A stretch of 64,000 nt of DNA from Megalonaias nervosa (taxonomy: Eukaryota > Mollusca > Bivalvia > Unionida > Unionidae): the NCBI GenBank assembly GCA_016617855.1, contig JAECUM010001126.1, positions 62,001 through 126,000 on the forward strand, in the 5' to 3' direction. The position numbers were made by a program, and so were the translations under genes. The notes beneath the pieces are model-generated. The model ran no database searches and was not told where the DNA came from. It worked only from the letters and a program-made list of their open reading frames with translations. Positions 1 to 13,994 of this stretch are shown here, piece after piece; the stretch's first letter is position 1, and each line of letters begins with the position of its first letter.

Positions 1-835
1 TTTGTCTTAGCATTCACAGGTGAGACAATTTCTCATCTGTATGATCATGTTTTTCCGGTGTCGAACACAGGTGATAACTCTATCTCGCCGCAATCTGACC
101 TTTGTCCTTACTCACAGACTGTTTTGGCCTCCTACAGTGAGCATAATGCACATAAGCTAGCAAAACGTTCCAGATTTCTGCCATATCTTGGAAACTCTTT
201 CACAGCAATCAAGATAAATGTAACTGCAAAACATTTATGTACCAAAACAAGTAGTGGTAATGAAGGTTTGTTAACAGGTCATTTTGCCTGATTGACCTAG
301 CTCCATGACTGTACAGATTCTAGTTCCACATTACAAACTGAAAAGGTCATTGTTTAAATTGTTATACTTAAAAATTCATTTTCTCATTATTATTTTTGAA
401 GAGTAAATCAACTCTAGACCAAATTTTAATTGAAGACTATTTCATTATTTCCTGTATGCCTCAATTAATCTTATGACTGAAAGTGGACTTTATTATTTGG
501 CTTGCTCACATTTGCATTTCTGTGCAAGCTATCGACATGACACGATTCTGACACCGAGTAATTACCATTACTACAGCCCTTTCAGCCACCATTCTTTGAA
601 AGTTAAAATGTGTTCAGACATCATAAAAAGCTTAAAGTGAATTATTCAATGTAAACGTAACTTTTAAGCTCTATCTTAAAATATGGAGATTTTGCTGTGT
701 GAAGGTTACATCAGTATTCAAAATACATCATTTTTACTCTGACCCTCATTTTTCATTCAGAAATGTGAAGAAAAGAATCCTTCATTATGCTTCAACATAG
801 AATAGGAAAATTCCACCATTGAAATCAAAATTTTT

Positions 836-930
836 CATAAGACACTCAGTCCAGCCTCATGTTTGATGCAAAATTCTGTATAAGACACTCGGCCAAGCCT
901 CCTGTCTGATGCAAACTTCTGACCCAACAC
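836..930. repeat. Two-unit direct repeat of about 47 bp
   Basis: 'ataagacactcagtccagcc' followed by 'tcatgtttgatgcaaaattc', then repeated as 'ataagacactcggccaagcc' and 'tcctgtctgatgcaaacttc'. It is a short local duplication in non-coding DNA. Confidence 0.7.
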
Positions 931-1129
931 AAATGCATATAAAGGATTCTATTAAACTATAATCAAAAGAGTTCCCAATTGTAAGCCCGCCCATCACTAG
1001 ATAGTCTTCTGTGCAGGTAGTAAGTCTTAATGATCTGGACCAATGGTTAAGATATGTTGCCTTGAACAAATCACACTGTCTAAAAAAAGGTTAATATTTA
1101 ATTCCTTGTTGAACTTACAATACCATGAC

Positions 1130-1660
1130 TATGACCTTTAACTTTTAGACCCCAAAATCTGTAGGTCGTTTTTATAACTCTATGTGTAAACCACCCACAG
1201 AGTTTGGAAAGGATCTTAGATCAAAATCCATTTTTACCTGAACCACAATGACCATTACATTTAACCCTTGGTTCCAAAATTTACATCTTTCATCCACAAG
1301 GGCAAGACAACCACAAATATTGATAAAGGTAAGTGGTATAGAATTAAAGTTACTGGGCAAAAACAATTTTTCTTCTTTCATCCAGTGACCTTGACCTTTT
1401 GAAACCCATATCATCTGGCTTTTTACTTATCCAACAGGTAAGTCATGGACAAACTTTGGTTAAGTTACACTGTAGAGAACATTAATACCAATGCAGAAAT
1501 CAGTTATCTTGATCTTTGATCTGTTGACCGCAAAATTAAAAAGTTCTTCTTTTAACCAAATAAAGCTGTCCAAAAACTTTAATGAAGGGTTGTGGTTACT
1601 CAATGCTAATGTACAATAACCATATTTCTTCTTTCTTGCTTTATGAACTATTGACACAAA
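1130..1660. repeat. Mollusc-type 'gaccttgacctt' intronic repeat
   Basis: Repeated wording 'accccaaaatctgtaggtcg', 'gtgaccttgaccttttgaaa', 'gatctttgatctgttgacc' occurs at intervals of about 130 bp. This kind of degenerate dispersed sequence is widespread in bivalve and gastropod introns. A shorter example is at 40,960-41,110. It supports a molluscan origin. Confidence 0.5.
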
Positions 1661-2306
1661 ACTGATAAGCCTCCTTCTTTCATCATGAAGAACTTACTTA
1701 ATGAAATGTTTAATTTGGCAGTGGTACATGCGATAGAACTCAAGTTATCATGCAAACAACGAAATCTTAGTGGGCAGATGGGCCAACAGACAGGGTCAAC
1801 CAAGATCTCCATTCTGGAGAATGAATATAACTATGGATACATTTCAGTCCTCCCTTCAACCCAACTGTAATTGTTTATCAGCTTTGGGGAGAGGGAAGGA
1901 GTAAGATTGACCAGAATGAGACTTGCATCTTGAACTCGGAGTGTAATATTATTTAACTTAGTGACATCAGGCTTTGATATAGTAAACCCGGCAATGTAGG
2001 CCTGCACTTAATAAAACCTGAATTTTAAATAACAATGGAAACTGTTTCAGAATAATGTTTAACCAATCCAAGGCCAATGCTTTAGAAAAATACATTGGAT
2101 ACCCGATTGTAAGGCATGAAATTCATTTAGGGTCATGCAAACGTCAGGTATTTGAATCAAATATCATATCAGAAGTATATCCAGTTATGTCATAGAAAAC
2201 TGATGTGCAATGAGAGGCAAAAAATTGTGAAATCTTTAATACTATATTCATTGATTTAATGGAATTTTTCAACCCCACATCTCCACTGATACTAGATCCT
2301 GCTCAC

Positions 2307-2466
2307 CTGCTCTACAGTTCTGACTAAGCTCGTATTTTTCTGAGAAGCATACAAGGACAACAAAAGCCTTCTCCACCGCTTGTGCCATGGCATCCAGCAT
2401 GTAGGTGTGCATATGTTCCATATCCAACCAGACATTGTACTTATGCTCAACAAGGCAATCTCTGAT
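2307..2466 (-). CDS. TIR-domain exon (middle), copy A
   Basis: Open exon of 160 nt between acceptor 'tttcag' and donor 'gtgagc'. It encodes the core of a TIR domain: KYNVWLDMEHM (beta-B and BB-loop region), an amphipathic helix (LDAMAQAVEKA), then VVLVCFSEKYELSQNCRA (beta-C to the conserved Cys-Arg). It starts in phase 0, matching the exon at 10,819-11,000, and ends with one base (G) of a split codon. The exon at 41,134-41,318, from the other copy, begins with the complementary 'AA', giving a Glu at the usual TIR catalytic position. No counterpart exists in copy B. TIR domains of this type bind or hydrolyse NAD or act as adaptors; which applies here cannot be told. Confidence 0.85.
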
Positions 2467-2599
2467 CTGAAATTGACATATATGCACACAACACTAATTA
2501 AATGTACATGTACAATTAATACTTTGCAGAAAAAATATATATCAATTATTGCTGCAATGGCTTTTGACACTGTAAATACCATGCTTTGATATGCATATT

Positions 2600-3480
2600 T
2601 CAACACAAACAATATTCATGGTACTTCCTGATATGACTGCATAGATACAATTTGGATAGTAAACATATGAAAATGTCATAATTGCAATTTTTGTATATTT
2701 GACTTCTGACACTCTCCCCTGGGGCATCCAGAGATAAGAGATAGACACCTATCTTACAGATAGTCACCACAAGAGTAAACATAACTACAAAACGTAAGGT
2801 TTGTGACTTTGCAACCAGTGGTTTCAAGCAGATATAGTCAAATCATTTTTCCTTTATAGATATGACAAAAGTTATGCATCCTTAAATGGAATGAAATCCC
2901 TTTGTCTTTACTTTCCCATGTGGAGAAGATGCTTTATTTGCTACAATAAGTCAAATAAAAACTTATACATGGCACTTTCGCACAAAACTGTAATATAGAA
3001 GACAGTATAATTTCTAGAGGGACAAATTTGCAAAGACTTTAGAGAATTTCTTTGAAAGCATATGGTAGATTGCATTATCCAATACTGTAAAACAGTAGAG
3101 TGTATTCCTTGTATTATTCCGAAGAAGATGAGAAAAGAAAACTATAATAGCTTCAATGGGCTACCACAGCTAAATCCCCATGCTTTTCACTGCATGTTCT
3201 GACCCTCTCCCCACTCTTCCTTGTACTCACTAATAACCCTGTCAGTTACTTGTCATAAGGCAAAAGCAATCACAAATATGGCATGACTTTCAGCAAAATC
3301 CGCACATATAACGTTCTGGTTACAAAGTATTTGAAAATGTCATTTCAATGGCAATTTTGTATATGTGACAAATGATCTCCCCAAAGCTGGGACCTCATAG
3401 GAATGAGTCAAGAAAGCGACACCCACAACAGCTAGTTACCATAAGGTGAACATAAATAAAATGCTTTATGAAGTTCCATT
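2600..3480. repeat. Diverged dispersed repeat, at least two members
   Basis: 2,640-2,790 ('aaaatgtcataattgcaatt', 'tagtcaccacaagagtaaac') and 3,335-3,455 ('aaaatgtcatttcaatggca', 'tagttaccataaggtgaac') are diverged copies of one family. A third relative is at 50,750-51,050 ('gtaattgcaatttgtatat', 'ggccatcctcccagagatcc'). It is intronic and non-coding. Confidence 0.5.
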
Positions 3481-3689
3481 CCATAGAATCAGGAGGATAG
3501 AAACACATAAACATGAAGAGGATATCCCCAATGCTGTTTAAACAATAGTACTCAGAAAAGACTGATGCTCTCTGTCCGAAAAGGATGTTCTAAGAATTCA
3601 GGTATGACAATTTTCTTTCATCAAATTCCAAATGTTGAAACTATCCCAAAATCTACTATTCTTGAGCGATATTAGATCTTTAAATCAGC

Positions 3690-4440
3690 CATTGTGGTGG
3701 CCATATTAGGTTTAGGATCAGCACCATTTTATTTTAGGACAAATTAAACATCGCTATAAGATTTTGGTGATAACCAATACGAAAATGACCATCAATTCTA
3801 GAGAAATATATGTATTGATAAGATTTTCATGATGGCTGTCATTACAGTCATATTTGATATAAGACTGGCAACAGTTGCATTTAGAACCAACTAGACATCA
3901 CAAAAAAGTCTTTTGACAATAAATTCTGAAGTAGCAATATCAAGATTTTCAAAATGACCACTATACTAGCCATACTTAATGTAAGACGGGAACAATGTTC
4001 GTTCAGGATCAAACAGGCAACATAAAAAAATCTTCTGGTGAAAACATCATGTTGATATGACCTTCCTTTTAAATGGAGTTGCAATAACAAGATTTCCAAG
4101 ATGGCTGAAATGGCAGCCATATTTGACATCAGATCAGTGCCACTTTTATTTAAGACCAACTATATATCATAACCAACTTTCTAGTGAAAATGCCATGCTG
4201 AAATAACTTTCTGTGCAGGAGTAGCAATAACAAAATGTTCCAAATGGCAACAATGGTGGCCATACTGAACATCTGATCACCAATATTTTTATTCAGAACT
4301 GTCTAGTCATCGTAAGAAGTCATCTGGGAAAACCCAAGTTGTTATGACCATCCATTCAAGATGTAAAACAAAAACAAGATATTCAAGATGGCCACTGTAG
4401 CAGCCTTATTGGATGTAATCAGCACCATTTTCTTTTAAGA
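3690..4440. repeat. Degenerate tandem repeat of about 145 bp
   Basis: Five to six diverged units, recognised by 'agccatatttgacatcagat', 'agaccaactagacatca' and 'aataacaagattttc' recurring roughly every 120-148 bp (anchors near 3,699, 3,847, 3,968, 4,114, 4,258, 4,402). A single related unit is at 51,430-51,560. It lies in the intron between the copy-A TIR exons. Confidence 0.7.
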
Positions 4441-5025
4441 CTAGACCTTGGGACAGATGTGTGTAAAGTTTCTGGGCATGTAATTTAGGACGAGTATCAA
4501 TAAAAACTTTACAAATCCTCTTGACCATCACCCAAGGACAAGATAAAGCATGACACAATCAAGCTCACATTTACAAAGTACTGACTGTGCACAAATGAAA
4601 AAAAAAAATCCCGAGAAAATGAGATAAAGAGGGGGTCCTATTTAGTTCATAAAGCGTGGTGTTCTTCAAGATATTTATACTCTGTGATTTTGTACACAAA
4701 TACATGCCAAGTTTTCTGGAAGCAAATCAGGGAGATTTGTGTTCAAAATCAGGGAGATTGGGGCCAAATCAGGGAGATTTGGGTAACGACTTTTTTTCTC
4801 ATAAGTTTCAGCGCGAAAGAGCAGACTGTACCACAACTAAGTAAAATAACTATAATGAATAATAGTTACTAAACTTTATTAATTTTGTTATATGTTATTT
4901 TATTAATCTCCCAAAAAATAATTTAAGAATCTTCAGAAGAATCATTGTGGTTCAAAAAATAATGACACACTGGAACCTCAAACACTCAAACATATTTTTT
5001 TTTTTCAATATGTGTTGGTTGTCTT

Positions 5026-5480
5026 TCAGTCTTGTAAAGAAGCTCCTTTTGCATCGATACACAAATCATTTGAAGGACTGAGCTCAAAACAGTCACACTT
5101 TGCATTTATCTTACACGATATTAGTGACGACACAGTTTGTCCACATAAATTTCCACGGTGGTCTGTCTGAATCTTCCTCAACATGTTGAAACAGCGCTCA
5201 GGGTTTGCATTACTGTGTGGCAAGCTGAGTGCTGCCATAGAGAGCTTCACTAGATTTGCGAATCTAGGTTTCTTCAAGTGTGTGGAAACTCTGATCATGT
5301 CTACCCAGAAGACATTTCGTTTGCAATGTGCTGCATACCTTTAAAATGCCTTGTAATGCAATTTTTCCCCCACTAGAAATGTTTAAATGTGTGTTGCAAG
5401 CTGTGCAGTACGCAGAAGCTTTCTCCCTTTTCACTATGCTTCACACATTTAAATTTGCCTATCCAAGCACTGCTGAACTT
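5026..5480 (-). pseudogene. hAT transposase relic: BED-type zinc finger joined to dimerisation domain
   Basis: Minus strand. From about 5,480 down, a frame reads KFKCVKHSEKGESFCV and then GKNCITRHFKGMQHIAN, the spacing of a BED-like finger of hAT transposases, with one stop and one Cys replaced (His in 'VLHS'). Almost directly after it (5,298-5,026) comes LPHSNANPERCFNMLRKI and then VSSLISCKINAKCDCFEL, the hAT C-terminal dimerisation region ('LP.SNA..ER.FS..' signature). The catalytic middle, normally several hundred residues, is absent, so this is an internally deleted derivative. Three 'aatcagggagatt' units at 4,725-4,790 lie nearby. It sits in the intron between TIR exons of copy A. Confidence 0.72.
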
Positions 5481-5574
5481 GCAAACATATTTCTTTGTTT
5501 TGAAGGTATATCTTCCATCGAATCCGTTGGCGACGTTTGCGACATGGCACCAGAATTATGTTAAATAACCCTGA

Positions 5575-8346
5575 AGTAGTTCTAGGAATATGCAGCAACC
5601 TTTATGTGTTTGGTGATTCAACTCTGGCGGTGCGCACTACGTATTGTACAACAGCAAAGGCCAATGATATTCCGATTGTGATGTGTCTCCTTCCACTGCC
5701 ATATTGCTCCATGTGGAATCAGGCCACAATTAATAATTACGGCTCAGTACGAATGTAGTCCCAGTCTATTTTTAGAGCATTTTTTCCTCTCTCCGTTTGG
5801 TGGTGATACAAGAGTTAGATTTAGGCATTCTTGGTATGCATTTAAAGGCAATTGTTTATTCTTTAGAATATGAGCTTATGGTGTGGTTGTCTGTGTGTGT
5901 TTCGGTGACAGTGTACAGTGAATAATAAGGTCTTGGTGATGATCCGGAAGTGAAATCTGTGTTCCATTGCACGTTGGTTTGTTTACAGTCAAGCCTTTCA
6001 AACCAATGCCAGTGAAACTTTGACAAGAACTTCACCGTGAAGTCATTTCTGAAGGTATTTTAGATTAATATATGATTTGTATTGTTTGTCACACAGTGGA
6101 AAGTTGAATACTGAGAAACAAATATAGAGAATATATAGTAAAATTAATTGTGTTCTATGGCCATGTGAACAAAAGTAGTCCAGAATATAATTCTCAATGG
6201 GGATGAATTACATCCCAGGTTTATTTCTCGCATTGACGGAAAAGGCAGAGAACATTCTGATGTAAAAAAAAACAAACGTCATTGACGGATTACGGTAGTC
6301 ATGAACAGTGTATTGAATGTTGTTTTAGCTGGAAATACCTATCCTTGGCAGTTTTTTTATTTCCAGGAGATCTTGTCGGCAGATCGTTAGATCAAATGAT
6401 AGGGTCGAGAATCAAAAGTCTCCCGGACAATTCGGGATACTTGGCATGTATGTACACAGCACATATAACAGCACCTTATTTATACCACATTCTTCTCTTA
6501 CATAACTGCCTGCAGTTTCTTTCATATATCAACCCTTTATTTCAAACAAAATACTTTCAAAGTCTGCCATCTCCATCTAGTACTCATTGTCAAACTTTCA
6601 TGTCTCATGTAGTCATGTAGATTTTTAGTTGGAGTGGAATAATACTAATTTTATTTATGTAATACATGTAACTGCTACTATTGCATAGCATTGCTTTCCT
6701 ATTTAAGACTCACAGTTACTCATCCAAGCTACATAATTCCCTTGACCCCATTAGGATTGGAAGATTCTAGAACTGAATAGAACAATATCCAAGTCTGATC
6801 CTTGCATCAAACCCTACAAATAGAGAACTATTCTCTTAGACATGCACCTAGAGCGAGTGAGGAGGGAACCTTTGATATATTAGGAAATAGATAATTAAAA
6901 TTAATTTTACCACCACACCCAATATATTTCAATAGCAGTAATTTACAAGTTAAGAGGGAGGCTGATGAGCTAAACAAATCTACAATGGTCCCCTTCTTAT
7001 ATAGCCATCCCTTCTGAACTGGGAAAGTGGCTCTATAAGATGGCTGGTTTATCCAGAGGGGGACTATATTTATGAGATGTATGTGTATATGTATATGTAT
7101 ATAGTAAGACATCTACATACATCTTAAAGCAGTTAATATCTTCATTTACAAATAGCAACAATTGTTAAAAATTTTCTTCTTGTCTTAAAATACAGAGTTA
7201 TTTCAAGGTAACATAAACTAACAGTTCTTATTATTAGGCATGGAATGTGAGTTGGGTATTGTTGGTATGTGCATTTCAAAACCATTCAAAAACATTATTT
7301 AAGTCTTGGTACCTACATTGTTTCGTGTTTAAAATCATTATCTTTCCATTTATTCCATTTTCCCACCACTACAGAATATTCTCCTTATCTGTTACGATGT
7401 TGTTTATTTGAGTCTTCCCAAATAAAATTTATCGTCAAGTGAACTCTCCCCATTGTTGTCAAGTCAAATAACTTTTATTTTTCCTTCTGGAATATTATTT
7501 CTCCATTTAGGTGATGACATGTTAAAGTTTCGTAACAATTTATTCCGATGTTGCTAAGTGTACAGTACTGCAATTTAATTAATATGCAGATTACTTTTGT
7601 AGTCAACGAAATTTCTTGATTATCAAAGACAGTGATACATGTACTGTCACATAATATCAGTCTTTGTCTGGTACCCTGTTTTGTTCAAGGTTAATTACTC
7701 CATGTGCATAAATCTACAATATTTATATATAACTATGCTGCCTATGTTGTGATCGCGACAATTACATCTGATCGTAATCATTAACCCCCCCCCAAAAAAA
7801 AAAAAACAAACTGTGTGAAGCCCAAAATTCTATCAAAACATTGCTGACCCCATTTCCTCTAAACGTCGACGTTAATAATACTAAGCTTAGTGGTACATCT
7901 ACTTTAGCCAGCACTTCTTTGAGTAACAAATACCTAACATCAGGAAACGGATATTGGGATAGATAATTGAATTAAATATTAGTTCTGGACACATAATAAT
8001 AATAATAAAATGTAGCCAATGGTGAGGGGTAAATTGTACATTTTTGCACTTATAGATTGTCCACTGGTCACATTAGAGGGGCAACCTTTGTGAAGGGTAC
8101 CTTTGAACACAAACTTGTCGGTGGAAAGGGATTCTGGCTGTAAAAAGTGGGTGGCTGCTGGTCAGAGAGGCATTTCACGAGGAGGACCACTGTAGTTAAA
8201 TTAGTGTATGTACGCTTGTGGAGTAGAGATCACTGATGTCTGCTGGTAGAAGACCGAGTCACTTGCTGTTCTATAACTATTGAGCCAAATGAGAAAATAA
8301 CTACACTCTAGTGTTTCACATATCAGGGCTACAAGCTGCAAGTAAG
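5575..8346. other. Intronic DNA, nothing recognised
   Basis: AT-rich sequence between TIR exons of copy A. It contains short homopolymers (for example C7A12 near 7,787) and 'tatgtgtatatgtatatg' near 7,080. The open frames are short and without splice signals that fit the gene. Confidence 0.55.
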
Positions 8347-9112
8347 TTACTTAACATTTTGACAATAAGTTCTAATTGGAGAGTAAATTTTGCATAACAG
8401 CTGCTGGCTGGCAACAACCCTACCCCACAAACAAGGCTCAAGCTCACTGATATCAATCATAGGGGCACAAGTTGTTTGTGTAAAGATTCGCTTCTTCATA
8501 GGATCCCTGATATATGCCATCTGGCACCAGGTGAATGCCCCAAATAAAATCTGATGCATTTGTGTACAGAAAAGAATAGCATTCGGCGTGTGACTTGGGA
8601 CAAAAACTTTTCTGATTTACCCACAAATTTAGGTGGTGGTAAAAATCAATCCCAGGGGAATCCCAGCAGATAAAGGATCCTTGTACAGTCTCCAGTTTGC
8701 TTTCAGCAGGAAATGTAGCAGACGCAAGCAGTCTTTGTAGAGGAAAGAAGTTCACAGCAGAGTTCAGAGTTCCTAAGAACGAAATATTTAAGCTGACATG
8801 GTCTTTAACCAGGAGAACAATTACAAGAGATAGGATCTCGTTGATCTGGGTCTGCTTTGAAAATTTGGTAAAGGGTCCCAAAGGGTGGTCAAGATCAACA
8901 TGCTCCTTTGCATGTTTCATGAGGCTGGGAGTAGTGCAAGGGGCCGATGGAAATGAGGCCCAACAAAATATTTCTGAATCAAGAGAAGACCAAAGAAAAA
9001 CAGTTGATATTTCTAAAGCAGTTCCCTGTCGAGGTGAAGTAGCTCTATGAAGAGCACCATGAACATCGAGAGTGCATGCTTCAGTATCTTTGCTACAGCT
9101 TCCAGCAACCAC
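8347..9112 (-). pseudogene. DIRS-like retroelement RT-RNase H fragment (degenerate)
   Basis: Minus-strand frame of 219 codons (9,112-8,453) plus a short extension. Its end, LYTNASDFIWGIHLVPDG followed by a Gly/Tyr/Glu-rich turn and NLYTNNL, resembles the RNase H of DIRS-type tyrosine-recombinase retroelements ('.TDAS..GWG.HL....G.W...E...HIN.L'). The Asp of 'TDAS' is Asn here and 'GWG' is 'IWG'. Further upstream RLLASATFPAESKLETVQGS could match the region just before RNase H. The polymerase motif is not recognisable and no recombinase is seen. The fragment is present only in copy A. Confidence 0.5.
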
Positions 9113-10782
<1,670 letters not shown>

Positions 10783-10818
10783 ATTGTGTACTGGAGATTC
10801 AACTAAAGATTCACTTAC

Positions 10819-11000
10819 TTTTATAATTTCTTGCTGATTGTCCCAGTTGTAACTAATCATGATATGTGGACCACGCCATGGAAGTTCACCCCGCGAATAA
10901 CATTTTGGAAGATGTTTGTCCCGTTTTGTCGAAGCATGCACATGGACATCATGTCCAGTTGCCTCATCAGGAAGAGGTGGAAGACCACTCGGTGTACTTA
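10819..11000 (-). CDS. Linker and TIR-start exon, copy A
   Basis: Open exon of 182 nt, acceptor 'tccacag', donor 'gtaagt'. It begins with a Pro-rich linker ([13 protein letters not shown]), then a basic stretch, and ends in the first TIR strand, [18 protein letters not shown], the classic 'SYNWD' opening of invertebrate TIR domains. It enters with two bases of a split codon, which the exon at 13,250-13,370 supplies, and leaves in phase 0 into the exon at 2,307-2,466, whose IRDCLVEH continues the helix. A long (TA)n tract (10,652-10,779) starts 40 bp downstream of the donor and could affect splicing. Copy B lacks this exon. Confidence 0.82.
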
Positions 11001-12059
11001 CTGTGGATAAAATCTTTAATTACACCTTCTGACTGTTTAATTATATGATACCATCAATCTTACCCATATCCATGTCGTATCAGTCGTATTCGTTATTCAA
11101 TTCTATATGCCCATCGGACATGTATTTTGTTTCTGTTCCATATGAAAACAAAGAAATCACCACAATGTCCAACTAACTTGTCAAATTAATAGGCAATGAT
11201 CTAAAACACATTTCTAAAAACATCACTATAAAATACTTCTTTGTAGTTTAAAGTAAACCACATCACAATGCATTTAGAAAGAAATCACAGGAATATTTTT
11301 ATAGCGTCATCACAATGAAGGAATATGTTACTGTGAAGTACGAAATAAATACTCAATGTGAATAAAAAAGACCTTGCTGTGGTGAAAGTAGGTTTCAAAA
11401 GCATAGGGAAACTTACACGACACTCACACATTTGTTATGGGTGTGAATTACTGCAAGCAAATTCTTCAGGTGCTTTTAAGAAAAAGACACAATATGTTGT
11501 CTATTTAGTATTTGAAATATATAAAATGTATTACTCAGCAGGGACATTCTGTCTTATCAACTTTATACCAATTTAATTGCTAGTTATTATAAAGATGAAA
11601 CTATATTTTAATCTGAAAAATTTGTGCTGAAAATTTACAGGTGAATCTCTTAGGAAGTTTTAAGATATATACTATGAAAATCAATAACATGACTACCATG
11701 CTTCATCTCTTGCCAAGTCACCCAACTTTATGATAAAATGACTGTATAAATACAATAACAACAATTATATTCCAACTGTGCACATTTAAAAGGTTAGTTA
11801 TAAGGAAAATTAGTTTCAAGGATCTGTTCATTATCCATTTATTAATTCAAGCATTCACATCATTCAATGTTTCCTTGTTGTACATGATAATGATTGTACA
11901 TGTAAATTTCTATCACCATATCTCGGGATGATTTGATCCCAATTTTATTCGAAATATAATTGATGGTTTTATGGTTTAAAATTTGTCTGACCCATCCATA
12001 ATAAGCTATCAAAATATACGCTGTTATGACATTCTTCTTTTTGCACATAAATAGTCTAT

Positions 12060-13212
12060 GAAGCATTGCATATGCATAACAGTTTGTCGATATCAATAAT
12101 CTGTGAAGCATCAAGTATGCATAACAGGGTGACTACATCAATAATCTGTGAAGAATCAAGTATGCATAACAGCGTGAGTACATCACTAATCTGTGAAGCA
12201 TCAAGCATGCATAACAGTGTGACTACATCAATAATCTGTGAAGCATCAAGAATGCATAACAGTGTAACCACACCAATAATCTGTGAAGCATCAAGAATGC
12301 ATAACAGTGTAACCACACCAATAATCTGTGAAGGATCAAGTATGGATTGCACTGTGCTAAGTGAATAATCTGTGAAACATCAAATATTCATAACTGTGAC
12401 TACATCAATAGTCTGTTACTATAGTATAACAGGGTGATTACGTCAATAATCTGTGACGAATTGTGCATGGATAACATGGTGACTGCATCAATAATCTGTG
12501 AAGCTCTGAGTATGCATAACAGGGTGACTACATCAATAATCTGTGAAGCAAGGAGTATGCATAACTGTGACTACATCAATAATCTGTGTTGCATCAAGTA
12601 TGTATAACAGTGACTACATCAATAATCTGTAAAGCATCAAGTGTGCTTAACAGTGTAACTACATCAATAATCTGTGCAACACTAAGTATGCATAACAGGG
12701 TGACTACATCAATAATTTGTAAAGCACTGAGTATCAATAAAAGTGTGACTACATCAATAACCGGTGAAGCATCGAGTATGCATAACAAGGTGGCTACATC
12801 AACAATCTGTGAAGAATCAAGTATTGTCAACAGTGTGACTACATCCATAATCAGTGAGGCATTGAGTTTACATAACAGGGTGACTACATCAACAATATCT
12901 GAATCACTGAGTATGCATAACAGTGACTGCATCAATAATCACCGAAGCAATGAGTATGCATAACAGGGTGACTACATCAATAATCTCTGAACCACTGAGT
13001 ATGCATAACAGTGTGACTACACCAATGATGCCTGAAACACTGAGTATGCATAACAGGGTTAATACATCAATATTCTGTGATGTATTGAGTATGCATAACA
13101 GGGTGACTACATCAATAATCTGTGAAGCATTGAGTCCGCATAACAGTGTGACTACATCAATGATCTCTGAAACACTGAGTATGCATGACAGGGTGACTAC
13201 ATCAATAATCTG
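12060..13212. repeat. 45-bp minisatellite, copy A
   Basis: About 25 units of 45 bp, each containing 'gcataacagggtgactac', 'atcaataatctgtgaagc' and 'atcaagtat' with variation; some units near 12,360-12,480 are irregular. Because 45 is a multiple of three, both strands stay open over long runs (minus: DASQIIDVVTLLCIL repeated; plus: SMHNRVTTSIICEAS repeated). I regard these reading frames as by-products, not genes. The array ends 38 bp before the ARM exon at 13,250. Confidence 0.92.
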
Positions 13213-13249
13213 AATAACATAAAGAAATAAAATCATAAAAGAACTTAAC

Positions 13250-13370
13250 CTGCAACTGTGCCACCATCATGTTCCTGGAGCTGGAAAATTGCACCCCTAG
13301 CACTCACACATGTATCTTTATTTATTTGTTTCTGGAGCTCAGTTAACTTCGTGCACAACCTTTTTACTTC
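13250..13370 (-). CDS. Last armadillo-repeat exon, copy A
   Basis: Open exon of 121 nt with acceptor 'ttgacag' and donor 'gttaag'. It encodes helices ending in CVSARGAIFQLQEHDGG, which has the small-residue/aromatic spacing of a C-terminal ARM helix (compare '..A.GALW.L'). It starts in phase 0, as the 46.8 kb and 16.6 kb ARM exons require, and ends with one base, as the 11.0 kb exon requires. It lies directly right of the 45-bp minisatellite. Copy B's deletion runs from the minisatellite to just past this exon. I infer the exon from phase and pattern; no single residue is diagnostic. Confidence 0.65.
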
Positions 13371-13994
13371 CTGTCAAAATATATCAGCAACAGAGCCAGT
13401 ATTAATTACAGCTATTGGCAAGTACCTTACAAAGATCCCTACTCACAAGGCCGCTACTCTTGAGTTTGCTCAGTAATGCCTGATAAAAATACACTTGTGC
13501 TGGAAACCAAAGTTGGGTTTTCGGCATCTAGGGGCCATAACTCCTCTAAATGATGATTTAGAATGCTATAAAGTGAATGATTCAAGGCCTCAACAATATT
13601 AAGGTAATGATCAATCTGGATGAAATCCAATATTTCCTAGTAAAGAATCCCGCAGGGTAAGGAGGCCAATAACTCGTCTACATGCAAAGGTTGAACACTG
13701 GAATTTAAATTCAATCAAGGTTTCATCATGTTAAAGCTACATGCCAAAAATCTGGTCAAAAGACAACATTCTGGTTAAGGAATGATGCAGAAATGTAGCA
13801 GTAAACTAGCTGTCTGACCCAACACGCAGAGGTTTTGTTTGACAAGCAACAAGGGACAGGGCTGATCTCAAAAATGGACTCATTTTCGGGTGGTGATGAG
13901 GTTGCAGTACAAGAGGTGGGCAGTAAGCTACTAATCACAAAACACCCAATTAGAAATACAGTGTGTCTATGTTATACCACCAATTGACACGAGC

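Larger units (their letters stand above)
548..2306. other. Non-coding, copy A only
   Basis: Apart from the short repeats listed at 836 and 1,130, I see no exon or motif. The expected TIR C-terminal exon is not here and should lie left of base 1. Confidence 0.6.

Noticed and set aside
58..291. 77-codon plus-strand frame at the window start
   Set aside because: The copy-B counterpart (43,617 onward) is frameshifted and stopped, with no motif.
8697..9050. 117-codon plus-strand frame
   Set aside because: Opposite-strand shadow of the DIRS-like fragment; no motif.
12056..13236. Long open frames on both strands across the minisatellite
   Set aside because: They are a by-product of a 45-bp unit; no splice sites or start context, and they change with array length in copy B.
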